Shown here: positions 54,425-64,000 of the stretch, in pieces
Numbering within the stretch: the first letter of the stretch is position 1
How the letters are laid out: each line of letters starts with the position of its first letter
From: Poindextera sp036272595
GTDB lineage: Bacteria; Pseudomonadota; Alphaproteobacteria; Caulobacterales; Caulobacteraceae
Assembly: GCA_036272595.1 (NCBI GenBank)
Contig: DATAYM010000012.1
Coordinates: 106,363-170,362, forward strand
Length of the DNA: 64,000 nucleotides
Direction: 5' to 3'
The notes under the pieces: model-generated
The model's input: the letters and a program-made list of their open reading frames with translations, nothing else
What the model was told of the DNA's origin: nothing
Databases searched by the model: none
Translations under genes and position numbers: made by a program

Positions 54425-55033
54425 ATGGCCCGAGAGCATGACGACGAGACCCTGGCCTTCTACGACCGCGAGGCGGCGGTCTATGCCGCCCGCGCCCGGC
54501 GGCCAGCGGAGCGGAACGCGCGGCTGGAGGCCTTTCTCGCGCGCCTGGCGCCAGGCGCGTCGATCCTGGAGCTGGGAACCGGCGGCGGCCAGGACGCCGA
54601 GGCGATGATCGCCGCCGGCTTCGAGGTCGCGCCGACGGACGGCTCGGCCGGGCTGGCGGTGGAGGCGCAGCGGCGCCTGGGCCGGCCCGTGCGGGTGATG
54701 CGGTTCGAGGCGCTGGACGAGCGCGAGCGCTATGACGCCGTCTGGGCCAACGCTTCGCTGCTGCACGTGCCGGAGGAAGGTCTGGCGGACGTGCTGGCCC
54801 GCGTCTGCCGGGCGCTGAAGCGCGGCGGCCTCTTCTTCGCCAGCTTCAAGGGCGGCGACGGCGGCGGCCGCGACCGCCTTGGACGCTACTACAACTTCGT
54901 CAGCCGGCCGCGACTGGAGGCGGCCTACGGCGAGGCCGGGGCCTGGATCGAGCTGAGCGTCTGCGAGGAGCCGGGCGGCGGCTATGACGGGGTCGAGCGG
55001 ACCTGGCTGATGGTCACCGCGGTGAAAGGCTAG
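54425..55033 (+). CDS. Class I SAM-dependent methyltransferase
   Basis: 202 residues from ATG 54425. SAM site: ASILELGTGGGQDAEAMIAAG with a TDGSAGL acidic post-loop, then YDAVWANASLLHVPEEGL and LKRGGLFFASFKGG. N-terminal DETLAFYDREAAVYAAR is typical of small methyltransferases of this type. Substrate unknown. Convergent with a GNAT gene. Confidence 0.9.
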   Translation: MAREHDDETLAFYDREAAVYAARARRPAERNARLEAFLARLAPGASILELGTGGGQDAEAMIAAGFEVAPTDGSAGLAVEAQRRLGRPVRVMRFEALDERERYDAVWANASLLHVPEEGLADVLARVCRALKRGGLFFASFKGGDGGGRDRLGRYYNFVSRPRLEAAYGEAGAWIELSVCEEPGGGYDGVERTWLMVTAVKG

Positions 55034-55036
55034 GGA

Positions 55037-55567
55037 TCAGCCCGCGACCGTGAAGGCGTGGATCGGGCCGGTCCACCGCACGCCGTCTCCCTCCAGCGTG
55101 GTCAAGTCGCGGAGGCCGGGTGTCGCGGCGATGGCGCGGGGCCAGAAGGCGAGCGCGCCGGTGTTGCGGGCGGCGACGGCGATTTCCCAGCGGCCGGGAT
55201 GGCGGGCCAGGATTTCCCGCACGGCCGTCGCGGCGACGCCGCCGCGGCGATGTTTCCGCATGACGAAGAACTCGGCCATATTGCGATCGACCGTGCGACC
55301 GCTGTGGGAGGAGGCGTCGAGCAGCGCGAACCCAGCCGGCCGACCCCGCCGGCGAATGATCAGCGGCGCCCGCGAGGGGTCGCGCCAATAGTCGGCAAGA
55401 TCGAGGTAGGCCCCGAACTGGCCGCTCGCCTCCAGCTCCATGCTGTCGGAACCCCGCGGCTCCATTTCCGAGAAGTCGTAGAAATAGAACTGCAGCATGC
55501 CGGCGATCAGCGGCCGTTCGGCTTGCGTCGCCGGCGCGATCTCGACGTCCTCGGCGGCCAGCGGCAT
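55037..55567 (-). CDS. GNAT-family acetyltransferase
   Basis: 176 residues. The acetyl-CoA region appears as NMAEFFVMRKHRRGGVAATAVREIL and then WEIAVAARNTGALAFWPR. Substrate unknown. It stands alone, converging on the methyltransferase by 3 bp. Confidence 0.9.
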   Translation of the reverse strand: MPLAAEDVEIAPATQAERPLIAGMLQFYFYDFSEMEPRGSDSMELEASGQFGAYLDLADYWRDPSRAPLIIRRRGRPAGFALLDASSHSGRTVDRNMAEFFVMRKHRRGGVAATAVREILARHPGRWEIAVAARNTGALAFWPRAIAATPGLRDLTTLEGDGVRWTGPIHAFTVAG

Positions 55568-55659
55568 CGCGTCCCTCCGCGGCCGTCATAGCAGCTTCTT
55601 GAGAATCAAGCCTTCTCTCGGTTCCGTCGGCGAAGGACGGAGACCAGACGGAGGCGGCC

Positions 55660-56253
55660 ATGCGGGCCATCGGAGTCTATTGCGCCTCGACCATCGGGAC
55701 CTCGGCGCAGTTCCAGGACGCCGCGCGCGCCGCCGGCGCGGCGCTGGCGCGGCGCGGCGTCGAGCTGGTCTATGGCGGCGGCCGCTTCGGCCTGATGGGG
55801 CTGGTCGCCGACGCGGCGCTGGCCGCCGGCGGGCGGGTGGTCGGGGTGATGACCCGCGGCCTGGTCGAGCGCGAAATCGCCCATCCCGGCCTCGACCGCA
55901 TGGAGGTGGTCGAGACTATGCACCAGCGAAAGGCCAGGATGGAGCAGTTGGCCGACGGCTTCGTCGCCCTGCCCGGCGGCCCCGGCACCATGGAGGAGAT
56001 GTTCGAGCAGTGGACCTGCGGCATCCTCGGCATCCACGCCAAGCCGTGCGGGTTCCTCGATGTCGGCGGCTATTTCGATCCGCTCCGCGCCATGGTGGCG
56101 AAGATGCAAGACGCCGGATACCTGCGGCCCGACCATGCCGCCATGCTGGCCTTCGAGCCGGACATGGAGGCCCTTCTGGCGCGGTTCGCCGCCTACGTCC
56201 CGCCGGCGCTGAAATACGTCGACGACAAGCCGGCTTCGACGGCGGCGGCCTGA
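55660..56253 (+). CDS. LOG-family (lysine decarboxylase-like) nucleoside 5'-phosphate phosphoribohydrolase
   Basis: 197 residues. LOG motifs: YGGGRFGLMG near 38-47, M87HQRK91 and PGGPGTMEE (105-113). The family releases bases from nucleoside monophosphates, for instance free cytokinins from their ribotides. The bacterial role is uncertain. It lies 45 bp before a crotonase gene. Confidence 0.92.
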   Translation: MRAIGVYCASTIGTSAQFQDAARAAGAALARRGVELVYGGGRFGLMGLVADAALAAGGRVVGVMTRGLVEREIAHPGLDRMEVVETMHQRKARMEQLADGFVALPGGPGTMEEMFEQWTCGILGIHAKPCGFLDVGGYFDPLRAMVAKMQDAGYLRPDHAAMLAFEPDMEALLARFAAYVPPALKYVDDKPASTAAA

Positions 56254-56298
56254 TGGTGCAAGATGCGGCCAAACCGCATCGGGTAGGGAAGCGCCAAA

Positions 56299-57093
56299 AT
56301 GACCGACGTCGTGAAGATCGCCGACAAGGGCCACGTCCGGACCATCACCCTCAATCGTCCTGACAAGAAGAACGCCCTTTCCAACGCCCTGGCCTGGGGC
56401 GTGGTCGAGGCGGTGGACGCCGCCGCCAAGGACGACGATGTCTGGGTGGTGGCGATCACCGGCAGCGGCGACGCCTTCTGCGCCGGGCTCGACCTGGCCG
56501 GCGGCGAACATTATTCGCCGTTTTCCAGGCAGACCGCGCAGCTGGACGACATCTCCTGGGTCGGCCATTTCCTGCTCGCCATCCGCAAGCGCTGCGACAA
56601 GCCGGTGGTCGGCGGCGTCAACGGCGTCGCGGTCGGCGCGGGGCTTGGCCTGGCCATGGCTACCGACGTGCGGCTGGTGGCCAGGAGCGCCCGGCTGATG
56701 GCCGGCTATACCCGCATCGGCGGCTCGCCGGACGCGGGCCTCACTATCACCCTGCCGCAGGCCATGGGCTATGAGCGGGCCATGCGATTCATGATGGAGA
56801 ACCGCACCGCCAACGGCGAGGAGGCGGTGGCCTGGGGCCTCGCCGGCGAGGTGGTCGACGACGCCCAGTTCAGCGAACGGCTGGAGGCCTATTGCGCCCA
56901 GCTTTGCGAATGGTCGCCGATCACCCTGCGCCTGCTCAAGCGCGGCATGGTCAAGTCCTACGAGAGCACCGACATGGAGCAGCAGCTGCGCTACGAGGTC
57001 GGCAACATCCGCATCGCCTTCGCCAGCGACGACGCCAAGGAAGCCCGCAAGGCCTTCTTCGAAAAGCGCAAGCCGGTGTTCGTGGGGAAGTAG
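56299..57093 (+). CDS. Enoyl-CoA hydratase/isomerase family protein
   Basis: 264 residues, start ATG 56299 with GGGAAG upstream. Crotonase features: TITLNRPDKKNALSNALAWG, ITGSGDAFCAGLDLAGGE and VGGVNGVAVGAGLGLAMATD, ending EKRKPVFVGK. Substrate unknown; fits fatty-acid or aromatic breakdown, and the acyl-CoA ligase at 57915 is close by on the same strand. Confidence 0.9.
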   Translation: MTDVVKIADKGHVRTITLNRPDKKNALSNALAWGVVEAVDAAAKDDDVWVVAITGSGDAFCAGLDLAGGEHYSPFSRQTAQLDDISWVGHFLLAIRKRCDKPVVGGVNGVAVGAGLGLAMATDVRLVARSARLMAGYTRIGGSPDAGLTITLPQAMGYERAMRFMMENRTANGEEAVAWGLAGEVVDDAQFSERLEAYCAQLCEWSPITLRLLKRGMVKSYESTDMEQQLRYEVGNIRIAFASDDAKEARKAFFEKRKPVFVGK

Positions 57094-57187
57094 GCGTCAT
57101 GGCCCGAGCGATCCCTCCCAGACTTCTCCATCCGGGAGAGGTCCGGAGAGGACTGCGCGCGACCGCCGCCCGCGCTATATCGGGGCC

Positions 57188-57844
57188 ATGACCACCAAGC
57201 CTACGCCCTCGGAGAACGACGACTTCTTCGCCGCGGCGGCGAAGGAGCCGCCGTTGCCGGACGCCGCCGAGCCGCTGGTGCTGTTCGACGAATGGATGCG
57301 TGCGGCCGAAGCGTCGGAGCCGAACGACCCCAACGCCATGGCCCTGGCGACGGTGGACGCCCATGGCCTGCCGGACATGCGCATGGTGCTCTTGAAGGGC
57401 GTCGATGCGCGGGGCTTCGTCTTCTACACCAACACCGAAAGCGCCAAGGGGGTCGAGCTGGGCGCGGCGCCGAAGGCGGGCCTGCTGTTCCACTGGAAGT
57501 CGCTGCGCCGGCAGGTGCGGGTGCGCGGACCCGTGGAGCCGGTGAGCGCCGAAGAGGCCGACGCCTATTTCGCCAGCCGCCCCCGCGGCAGCCAGATCGG
57601 CGCCTGGGCCTCCGACCAGTCCCGCCCGTTGCCCGATCGGCTGGCGCTGGAGCGGCGGGTGGCGGAGTTCGGCCTCAGGTTCGGCATCGGCAAGGTGGCG
57701 CGGCCGCCGCACTGGTCCGGCTACCGCGTCCTGCCGACCGCCATCGAGTTCTGGCGCGACCGGCCGTTCCGGCTGCACGAGCGGCTGGCCTTTTCCCGCC
57801 AGGCGCCGGACGCCGCCTGGACCGTGGCCCGGCTTTATCCCTGA
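57188..57844 (+). CDS. pdxH: Pyridoxamine 5'-phosphate oxidase
   Basis: FMN enzyme that makes pyridoxal 5'-phosphate, the last step of vitamin B6 synthesis and salvage. 218 residues. Conserved: ALATVDAHGLPDMRMVLLKG, FVFYTNTESAKG, FHWKSLRRQVRVRGPVEPV, SRPRGSQIGAWASDQS and FWRDRPFRLHERL. Start ATG 57188; the gene lies between the crotonase and acyl-CoA ligase genes. Confidence 0.95.
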   Translation: MTTKPTPSENDDFFAAAAKEPPLPDAAEPLVLFDEWMRAAEASEPNDPNAMALATVDAHGLPDMRMVLLKGVDARGFVFYTNTESAKGVELGAAPKAGLLFHWKSLRRQVRVRGPVEPVSAEEADAYFASRPRGSQIGAWASDQSRPLPDRLALERRVAEFGLRFGIGKVARPPHWSGYRVLPTAIEFWRDRPFRLHERLAFSRQAPDAAWTVARLYP

Positions 57845-57914
57845 AGGGTTCTGAGCGATAAAGTCGCGAACGAGCGGCCGAGAGTGCGACCGCCGGCCTT
57901 GAGAGGAAACACGC

Positions 57915-59561
<1,647 letters not shown>

Positions 59562-59575
59562 CGGCGCGAGCCGCT

Positions 59576-60466
59576 TCAGCCGGCGAAATAGCCGGCGTTT
59601 TCCAGGTCGGGGAGCAGGCTGGGGCCGGTGGGGCGCCAGCCGAACTCGGCCTGCGTCCTGTCGCTCGAAGCCGGGCAGTCCAGGCCGAAGAAATAGCCGA
59701 GGAAGCCGAAATGCCCCGCCGCCTCCTCAGCCGGCTTGGAGACCAGCGGCAGGCCGAGGCGCCGGGCGATGACTTCGGCGATCTCTTTCGTCGGCACGCC
59801 TTGCTCGGCGACGCCGTGCCAGGTTCCCTCGGCGCCGGCCTTCTCGAGGATCAGCCGGTAGAGGACGGCGGCATCGAGCCGGTGCACGGCGGGCCAGCGG
59901 TTCTGCCCGTCGCCGACATAGGCCGACACGCCTTTTTCACGGGCGATGGCGATGATCTGCGGGATAAAGCCGTGGTCGCCGACGCCGTGCACCGTCGGCG
60001 GCAGGCGCACCGACGCGGCGCGCACGCCCTGCGCCGCCATCGCCTGCGCCGTCTGTTCCGAAACCCGCGGGATGCCGTTGGCGTCCGGCACCAGCATGTC
60101 TTCGGTGGCGACCCGGCCCGGCGCCACCAGCGCCGTGCCGGAGGTGACGATCAGCGGCCGGTTCGAGCCGGCGAGGGCCGCGCCGAGCGCCTCGATGGCG
60201 CGCTTGTCGACCTGGCTGTTCTCGGCGAATTTCGAGAAGTCGTGGATGAAGGCGGTGTGGATGACGCCGTCCGCCCCGGCCGCGCCGGACTTGAGGCTGT
60301 CCAGATCCTCCAGGCCGCCGCGCTGGACATCGGCGCCCGCCCGGGCCACGGCCTCGGCGGCGGCGTCCGAGCGGGCCAGGCCGAGCACCTGGTGGCCGGC
60401 GCCGAGCAGTTCCTTGACCACGGCGGAGCCGACAAAACCGGACGCGCCGGTGACGAATACGCGCAT
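59576..60466 (-). CDS. NAD(P)-dependent extended SDR / epimerase-like protein
   Basis: 296 residues from ATG 60466, with AAAGGAATTG upstream. Rossmann motif VTGASGFVGSAVVKELL, then LARSDAAAEAV; the dehydratase/epimerase type lacks a clear YxxxK but has SVRLPPTVHGVGDHGF. Function unknown. It shares a 43-bp upstream site (60542-60584) with the second SDR and AraC gene region, so it is likely in one regulon. Confidence 0.88.
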   Translation of the reverse strand: MRVFVTGASGFVGSAVVKELLGAGHQVLGLARSDAAAEAVARAGADVQRGGLEDLDSLKSGAAGADGVIHTAFIHDFSKFAENSQVDKRAIEALGAALAGSNRPLIVTSGTALVAPGRVATEDMLVPDANGIPRVSEQTAQAMAAQGVRAASVRLPPTVHGVGDHGFIPQIIAIAREKGVSAYVGDGQNRWPAVHRLDAAVLYRLILEKAGAEGTWHGVAEQGVPTKEIAEVIARRLGLPLVSKPAEEAAGHFGFLGYFFGLDCPASSDRTQAEFGWRPTGPSLLPDLENAGYFAG

Positions 60467-60541
60467 TTCGCAATTCCTTTGATTTCGCCATGACGGCCGC
60501 GATGGCGGCTTGGCGATCATTGGAATAGGCGCTGAACTCGA

Positions 60542-60584
60542 TACGATCTATGCCAAGAAGTCCGTATTATCTTCGCGATCGTCC
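60542..60584 (-). promoter_or_regulatory. Copy 1 of a shared 43-bp upstream site
   Basis: 34 of 43 bases match 61322-61364. Conserved cores on the plus strand are TACGATCTATGCC and TATTATCTTCGCGATCGTCC. It lies 76 bp upstream of the first SDR gene start and just past the 3' end of the second SDR gene. Same orientation relative to its gene as copy 2. Candidate binding site for the AraC-type regulator next door. Confidence 0.6.
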
Positions 60585-60587
60585 AAG

Positions 60588-61280
60588 TCAGCTGACGCGG
60601 GCGTAGAGTTCGCCGCGGCCGCGATAGAGGGTCCAAAACTGCTCGGCGATCGCCGAGGGTTCGATGCCGCCGCCGGCCTGCGCCCAGGCCGTGCCCTTGA
60701 CCATGCCGGCGACCATGACCTCGCCGACATAGACCCCGTCGGCCTTCAGCCGCTCCGAGAGCAGGCCGACCAGCTTGTGCTTGGCCCCGTTGGCCAGGGC
60801 GACCCCCATGGTCTTCATGCCGACCGCCATGGCGTCGACCTGCGGTGAAAGCTCGCCGAAGGCGCCGTTGGTCACCAGGACGGCGCCGTCGCCGGCGCTC
60901 TTCAGGTCGGGCAGCGCCTCCTGGACGGCGGCCAGCAGGCCGACGATGGCGATGTCGAAGACGTGGCCGACGGCGGCCGGGTCGGCCTCCAGCAGGTCGC
61001 CGGTCTCGCTGCCGCCATAGGCGTTCCAATGGACGACGGTCAGCGGCCCCAGCGCCGCCCGCGCCTTGTCCAGGGCGGCGCGGATCGAGGCGGGATCGCC
61101 GGCGTCGGCCGCAAAGGCGGCCGCCTTGATCCCCTTCGCCTCCAGCGCCGCGACGCCCGCGTCCAGGCGCGCCTCGTTCCGCGCCACCAGGGCGACCTGG
61201 AAGCCGCCCGCGCCGAAGGTCTCGGCGACGGCGGTGGAGATGCCCGGCCCGAAGCCGACGACGACGATGGTCTTTGACAT
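60588..61280 (-). CDS. Short-chain dehydrogenase/reductase
   Basis: 230 residues from ATG 61280 with GGAGGACTCC upstream. Rossmann start TIVVVGFGPGISTAVAETFG, then VALVARNEARLD and HWNAYGG. The usual SDR Ser-Tyr-Lys triad is not obvious: where YxxxK is expected the sequence reads NGAKHKLVGLLSERL. It may be an atypical SDR or bind rather than reduce. Divergent from the AraC-type gene. Confidence 0.85.
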   Translation of the reverse strand: MSKTIVVVGFGPGISTAVAETFGAGGFQVALVARNEARLDAGVAALEAKGIKAAAFAADAGDPASIRAALDKARAALGPLTVVHWNAYGGSETGDLLEADPAAVGHVFDIAIVGLLAAVQEALPDLKSAGDGAVLVTNGAFGELSPQVDAMAVGMKTMGVALANGAKHKLVGLLSERLKADGVYVGEVMVAGMVKGTAWAQAGGGIEPSAIAEQFWTLYRGRGELYARVS

Positions 61281-61321
61281 GGAGTCCTCCGGTAGGTCGC
61301 CAGGATAGGCGATTGAGCCCG

Positions 61322-61364
61322 TACGATCCATGCCGTACCATCCATATTATCTTCGCAATCGTCC
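61322..61364. promoter_or_regulatory. Copy 2 of the shared 43-bp site, between SDR and AraC-type genes
   Basis: Plus-strand cores TACGATCCATGCC and TATTATCTTCGCAATCGTCC match 60542-60584 (34 of 43). It lies in the 94-bp divergent gap between the second SDR (61280) and the AraC-type gene (61375), so it could control both. ATAGGCG upstream of each copy is also shared. Confidence 0.6.
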
Positions 61365-61374
61365 GGAATGACCG

Positions 61375-62346
61375 ATGGACCCGCTCTCCGACGTGCTGTC
61401 GCTGCTGAAACCGCGCTCCTATTCCTCCGGCGGCTTCGATGCAGGCGGCGACTGGGCGATCCAGTTTCCCCGCCATGCCGGCATCAAGTGCTACGCGGTG
61501 GTGTCGGGCCAGTGCTGGCTGGCCGTCGAGGGCGTCGCCGAGCCGGTGCGGCTGAAGACCGGCGACTGCTTCCTGCTGCCGCGCGGCCGGCCCTTCCGCA
61601 TGGCCAGCGACCTCGGCCTGACGCCGGTCGGCCCCGAGGCCATCTATGCCCACGGGCGCGATGGCGGCGTCACCGTCATGAATGGGGGCGGGGATTTCTG
61701 CCAGGTCGGCGGCCACTTCACCCTGGCCGGCGAGTCCGCCGGCGTGCTGCTGGGGGTGCTGCCGCCCATCGTGCATATCCGCAAGGAAGCCGACCGGGCG
61801 GCGCTGCGCTGGTCGGTGGAGCGGATGATGCATGAGCTGCGCGAGCCCCAGGCAGGCGGCCTGCTGGTCGCCCAGCACCTGGCGCACATGATGCTGGTCC
61901 AGGCCCTGCGGCTGCATCTGGCCGAGGGGGCGGCCGGCGGCGTCGGCTGGCTGTTCGCCCTGGCCGACCGGCAGATGAGCGCGGCGATCGGCGCCATGCA
62001 CGAGAATCCGGCTCATCGCTGGACCCTGCAGGCCCTGGCCGAGCGCGCCGGCATGTCGCGTTCGAGCTTCGCGCTGAAGTTCAAGGCCACGGTGGGCGCC
62101 TCGCCGATGGACTACCTGACCCGCTGGCGCATGCTGCTGGCCGCCGACCGGCTGGCCAACGGCGCCGAGCCGATCTCGGTCATCGCCCTGTCGCTGGGCT
62201 ACGAGTCGGAAAGCGCCTTCAGCACCGCCTTCAAACGGGTCATGGGCCGCTCGCCGCGCCAATACAGCCGTGGCGGGGCGCCGGCTCCGTCCCTGCCCGT
62301 CGAGGCGCCCGCCATCCGCGCCGGCCGGCTCGAACCGGTGGGCTGA
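61375..62346 (+). CDS. AraC-family regulator with cupin sensor
   Basis: 323 residues. N-terminal AraC-binding cupin (about 5-175; YAVVSGQCWLAVEGVAEPVR, LLPRGRPFRMAS) and C-terminal double helix-turn-helix (about 210-300): LQALAERAGMSRSSFALKFK and ISVIALSLGYESESAFSTAFKR. Divergent from the second SDR gene, probably its regulator; the duplicated 43-bp sites fit its binding. Inducer unknown. Confidence 0.93.
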   Translation: MDPLSDVLSLLKPRSYSSGGFDAGGDWAIQFPRHAGIKCYAVVSGQCWLAVEGVAEPVRLKTGDCFLLPRGRPFRMASDLGLTPVGPEAIYAHGRDGGVTVMNGGGDFCQVGGHFTLAGESAGVLLGVLPPIVHIRKEADRAALRWSVERMMHELREPQAGGLLVAQHLAHMMLVQALRLHLAEGAAGGVGWLFALADRQMSAAIGAMHENPAHRWTLQALAERAGMSRSSFALKFKATVGASPMDYLTRWRMLLAADRLANGAEPISVIALSLGYESESAFSTAFKRVMGRSPRQYSRGGAPAPSLPVEAPAIRAGRLEPVG

Positions 62347-62398
62347 AATGCGCCGCTCCGCGCCATGCCGCGCCGTCAGCTTCGCCTTCCAATAGGCC

Positions 62399-63784
62399 TC
62401 AGGCCGGTGCGGCCGACGAGACGTCGAGGTCGGGGTTGAGTTCCTCCAGGCTCTTGCCCTTGGTCTCCGGCAGCATGGTCAGGGTGACGACGATGCCGAC
62501 GACGCTGACGCCGGCCGCCACCGCCTCGGCCAGGGCCAGGCCGCCGCGGGCCATGAAGATCGGGAACAGGAAGACGCCGATGAAGCCGCCCAGCTTGCCG
62601 GCCGACGAGGCGACGCCGTGGCCGGTGGTGCGGCCCAGCACCGGGAAGAGCTCCGACGGATAGACGAAGGTGGTCGAGTTGGGGCCGAACTCGGTGAAGA
62701 AGTAGCTGATGCCGTAGATGATCAGGAACGGCACCAGGAGCTTCTCGACGTCGGGAATGAAGGCCATGGCGGCGAAGGTGAGGGCCATCATGGCGAAGCC
62801 CAGCACCTGGATGGTCTTGCGGCCGATGCGGTCCATCATCGCCGCGGCCACCAGATAGCCGGGCGCCGCGGCGATGGTGAAGACGGCCAGCTGCATCAGG
62901 GCGTGCTGCTCGATGCTGCCGTGCGGGCTGATGGCGCTCAGCACCAGCGGACTGGAGACGGTGTTGCCGTAATAGGCGAAGTCCATTAGGAACCAAGCCC
63001 CGCTGGCTCCCACCAGCCTGGAGAGGATCATCTTGTTATCGACGATGCGGTGAAAGCCATCCCAAAAAGAAACGGAGTGAGTTTTCTTGTCAAAGTGTGC
63101 GGCCTTCTTCAGCTTGCCAGAGTGGTCTTCTTCGTGGCCGGCAGCCTTTAGAAAACGAGGTGTCTCCTTTAAGTGACGGCGTGCGCTGTAGACGGCAAGC
63201 GCGGGCACGGCGCCGAAGGAAACCAAAATCCGCCAGATGATGTCATGCGAAAGAGGAGTAAGAAGCAGGGCGGCGGCAAAGAGAGGACCAACAATCAGAC
63301 CAGCGGCCTGCATGGCAAAGACCAGAGTGACAAGCATGCCCCGATGTGCCTTGCCGGCATATTCGCTCATGATGGTGGCGGAAACGGGATAGTCGCCGCC
63401 AATGCCGATGCCAAGAATGAAGCGAAGGCCGATGAGCCACCAGATATTGGGGGAGAAGGCGCAGGCAATTGCCCCGGCGGCGAGAACCAGTACCTCAACT
63501 CCATAAATCCGCTTGCGACCCAACATATCTGCGACCCGGCCAAAGAGCAGGGCGCCGAGGGCCGCGGCGAGCAGCGCTGTCGACTCGACCAGGCCCTCTT
63601 CGAGTTTGCCCACATGCCAGATCGGCTTAAGCAAGGCCATGACAACGCCGATGACGAACAAATCGTAAGCGTCGGTGAAGAAGCCCATTCCGGATATGAA
63701 CATGATCTTCCAGTGTTCTTTGGAGATCCCGGCGTTATCCATTTCGGCAAAGTCGGATTGGTTCGCGGTTGTTGAGCCAGCCAT
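62399..63784 (-). CDS. Phosphate:H+ symporter-type MFS transporter of mixed base composition
   Basis: 461 residues from ATG 63784 (GAGGTG upstream); ATG 63787 and 63814 are in frame. About 12 hydrophobic segments. PHS-type (Pho84-like) sequence: MGFFTDAYDLFVIGVVMALL, GRVADMLGRKR, LGIGIGGDYPVSATIMSEYAG, GPNSTTFVYPSELFPVLGRT, LPETKGKSLEEL. The C-terminal half is near 70% GC, the N-terminal half near 55%, with the change at about 62940-63000. It looks like a recombinant gene, intact in frame. Confidence 0.9.
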   Translation of the reverse strand: MAGSTTANQSDFAEMDNAGISKEHWKIMFISGMGFFTDAYDLFVIGVVMALLKPIWHVGKLEEGLVESTALLAAALGALLFGRVADMLGRKRIYGVEVLVLAAGAIACAFSPNIWWLIGLRFILGIGIGGDYPVSATIMSEYAGKAHRGMLVTLVFAMQAAGLIVGPLFAAALLLTPLSHDIIWRILVSFGAVPALAVYSARRHLKETPRFLKAAGHEEDHSGKLKKAAHFDKKTHSVSFWDGFHRIVDNKMILSRLVGASGAWFLMDFAYYGNTVSSPLVLSAISPHGSIEQHALMQLAVFTIAAAPGYLVAAAMMDRIGRKTIQVLGFAMMALTFAAMAFIPDVEKLLVPFLIIYGISYFFTEFGPNSTTFVYPSELFPVLGRTTGHGVASSAGKLGGFIGVFLFPIFMARGGLALAEAVAAGVSVVGIVVTLTMLPETKGKSLEELNPDLDVSSAAPA

Positions 63785-63831
63785 CATTTCACCTCGAGGA
63801 ATCCCTTTTTTCACCTGGATGCCTGTAGATG

Positions 63832-63857
63832 TTAACGACGGGTTAACGTAGTGTTAA
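63832..63857. promoter_or_regulatory. Two overlapping CtrA-type boxes
   Basis: TTAACGACGGGTTAA (63832-63846) and TTAACGTAGTGTTAA (63843-63857) each read TTAA-N7-TTAA and share the middle TTAA. This is the consensus for the caulobacter cell-cycle regulator CtrA. They lie 48 bp upstream of the transporter start and 75 bp upstream of the next gene (63933), so they could control either or both. Binding is inferred. Confidence 0.65.
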
Positions 63858-63932
63858 AGGCAAAGATTCTGCTAAGGTTCGTTGCCAAGGAATGCTCACC
63901 TGCGGCTTCTGTTTTTCTGGTAGGACTACTGC

Positions 63933-64000
63933 ATGAGTTCAGTTCGGTTTTCGAGTCTGCGCCGGGAATGGCTGCTGGCGGTGGCCTTCGTCACGACGGC
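63933..64000 (+). CDS. Start of an unidentified gene, cut by window edge
   Basis: ATG 63933 opens an uninterrupted frame to the window end: MSSVRFSSLRREWLLAVAFV, followed by two Thr. The basic n-region and hydrophobic stretch suggest a signal peptide or membrane anchor. No family can be named from 22 residues. It is divergent from the transporter and has CtrA-type boxes upstream. Confidence 0.5.
   Translation, partial: MSSVRFSSLRREWLLAVAFVTT

Noticed and set aside
57094..57187. Further copy of the 99-bp repeat after the crotonase gene
   Set aside because: Only the first dozen or so bases (GTCATGGCCCGA) agree; the rest does not match and the terminal inverted end is missing.

Overview
The window is about 70% GC, densely coded and read from both strands, with short intergenic gaps. 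Protein families and gene order (ctaC-ctaD-ctaB, DUF4170, msbA-DUF374-waaA-lpxK, DUF2093) point to an alphaproteobacterium. Two overlapping TTAA-N7-TTAA sites (63832-63857), the consensus of the cell-cycle regulator CtrA, fit Caulobacterales. A Phenylobacterium- or Caulobacter-like chromosome is my inference. I see no rRNA, tRNA, CRISPR array, insertion sequence or prophage, and no gene-free stretch over 300 bases.

Layout. 1-3441 (-): ctaC-ctaD-ctaB, cytochrome c oxidase subunits and heme o synthase. 3652-13937: tldD, an acetyltransferase, a pair of secreted proteins of unknown function, a TIR-SH3 membrane protein, a peptide transporter, DUF427, gshA, rsmE, ppk2 and the 3' remnant of an aldo/keto reductase. 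13941-21697: a KdpDE-like two-component pair divergent from six genes that look like a Fap-type functional amyloid operon. It holds three secreted proteins, each with three Asn/Gln/Gly-rich repeats, then a C39-family peptidase, a small protein with a double-glycine-type motif, and an outer-membrane barrel with an N-terminal coiled coil. 21735-29134: a crotonase, a YcaQ-type glycosylase, an unknown protein, and a phosphorelay operon (hybrid kinase, receiver, Hpt) divergent from a CheY-like regulator.

29267-42990: mixed metabolism and transport (ABC exporter, P450, ubiA, desaturase, methyltransferase, ubiD, pmbA, DUF4170, DHA2 efflux, tyrosine phosphatase). This part is marked by 99-bp intergenic repeats and by a DUF559 gene between inverted repeats. 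43066-47961: lipid A/LPS core operon (msbA-like, DUF374 acyltransferase, waaA, lpxK), whose waaA carries an in-frame palindromic insertion. 47958-59561: phosphotransferase, purD, xseA, DUF2093, TetR, beta-propeller, methyltransferase, LOG, crotonase, pdxH and acyl-CoA ligase. 59576-62346: two SDR genes and an AraC-type regulator sharing a duplicated 43-bp site. 62399-64000: a phosphate-type MFS transporter of mixed base composition, CtrA-type boxes, and the start of one more gene.

The most notable system is the Fap-like operon at 16373-21697. Its last three genes keep the D-E-F order known from Pseudomonas. The peptidase and the double-glycine-type motif beside it suggest a specific maturation step. 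Characterised Fap systems, as far as I recall, come mainly from other proteobacterial classes.
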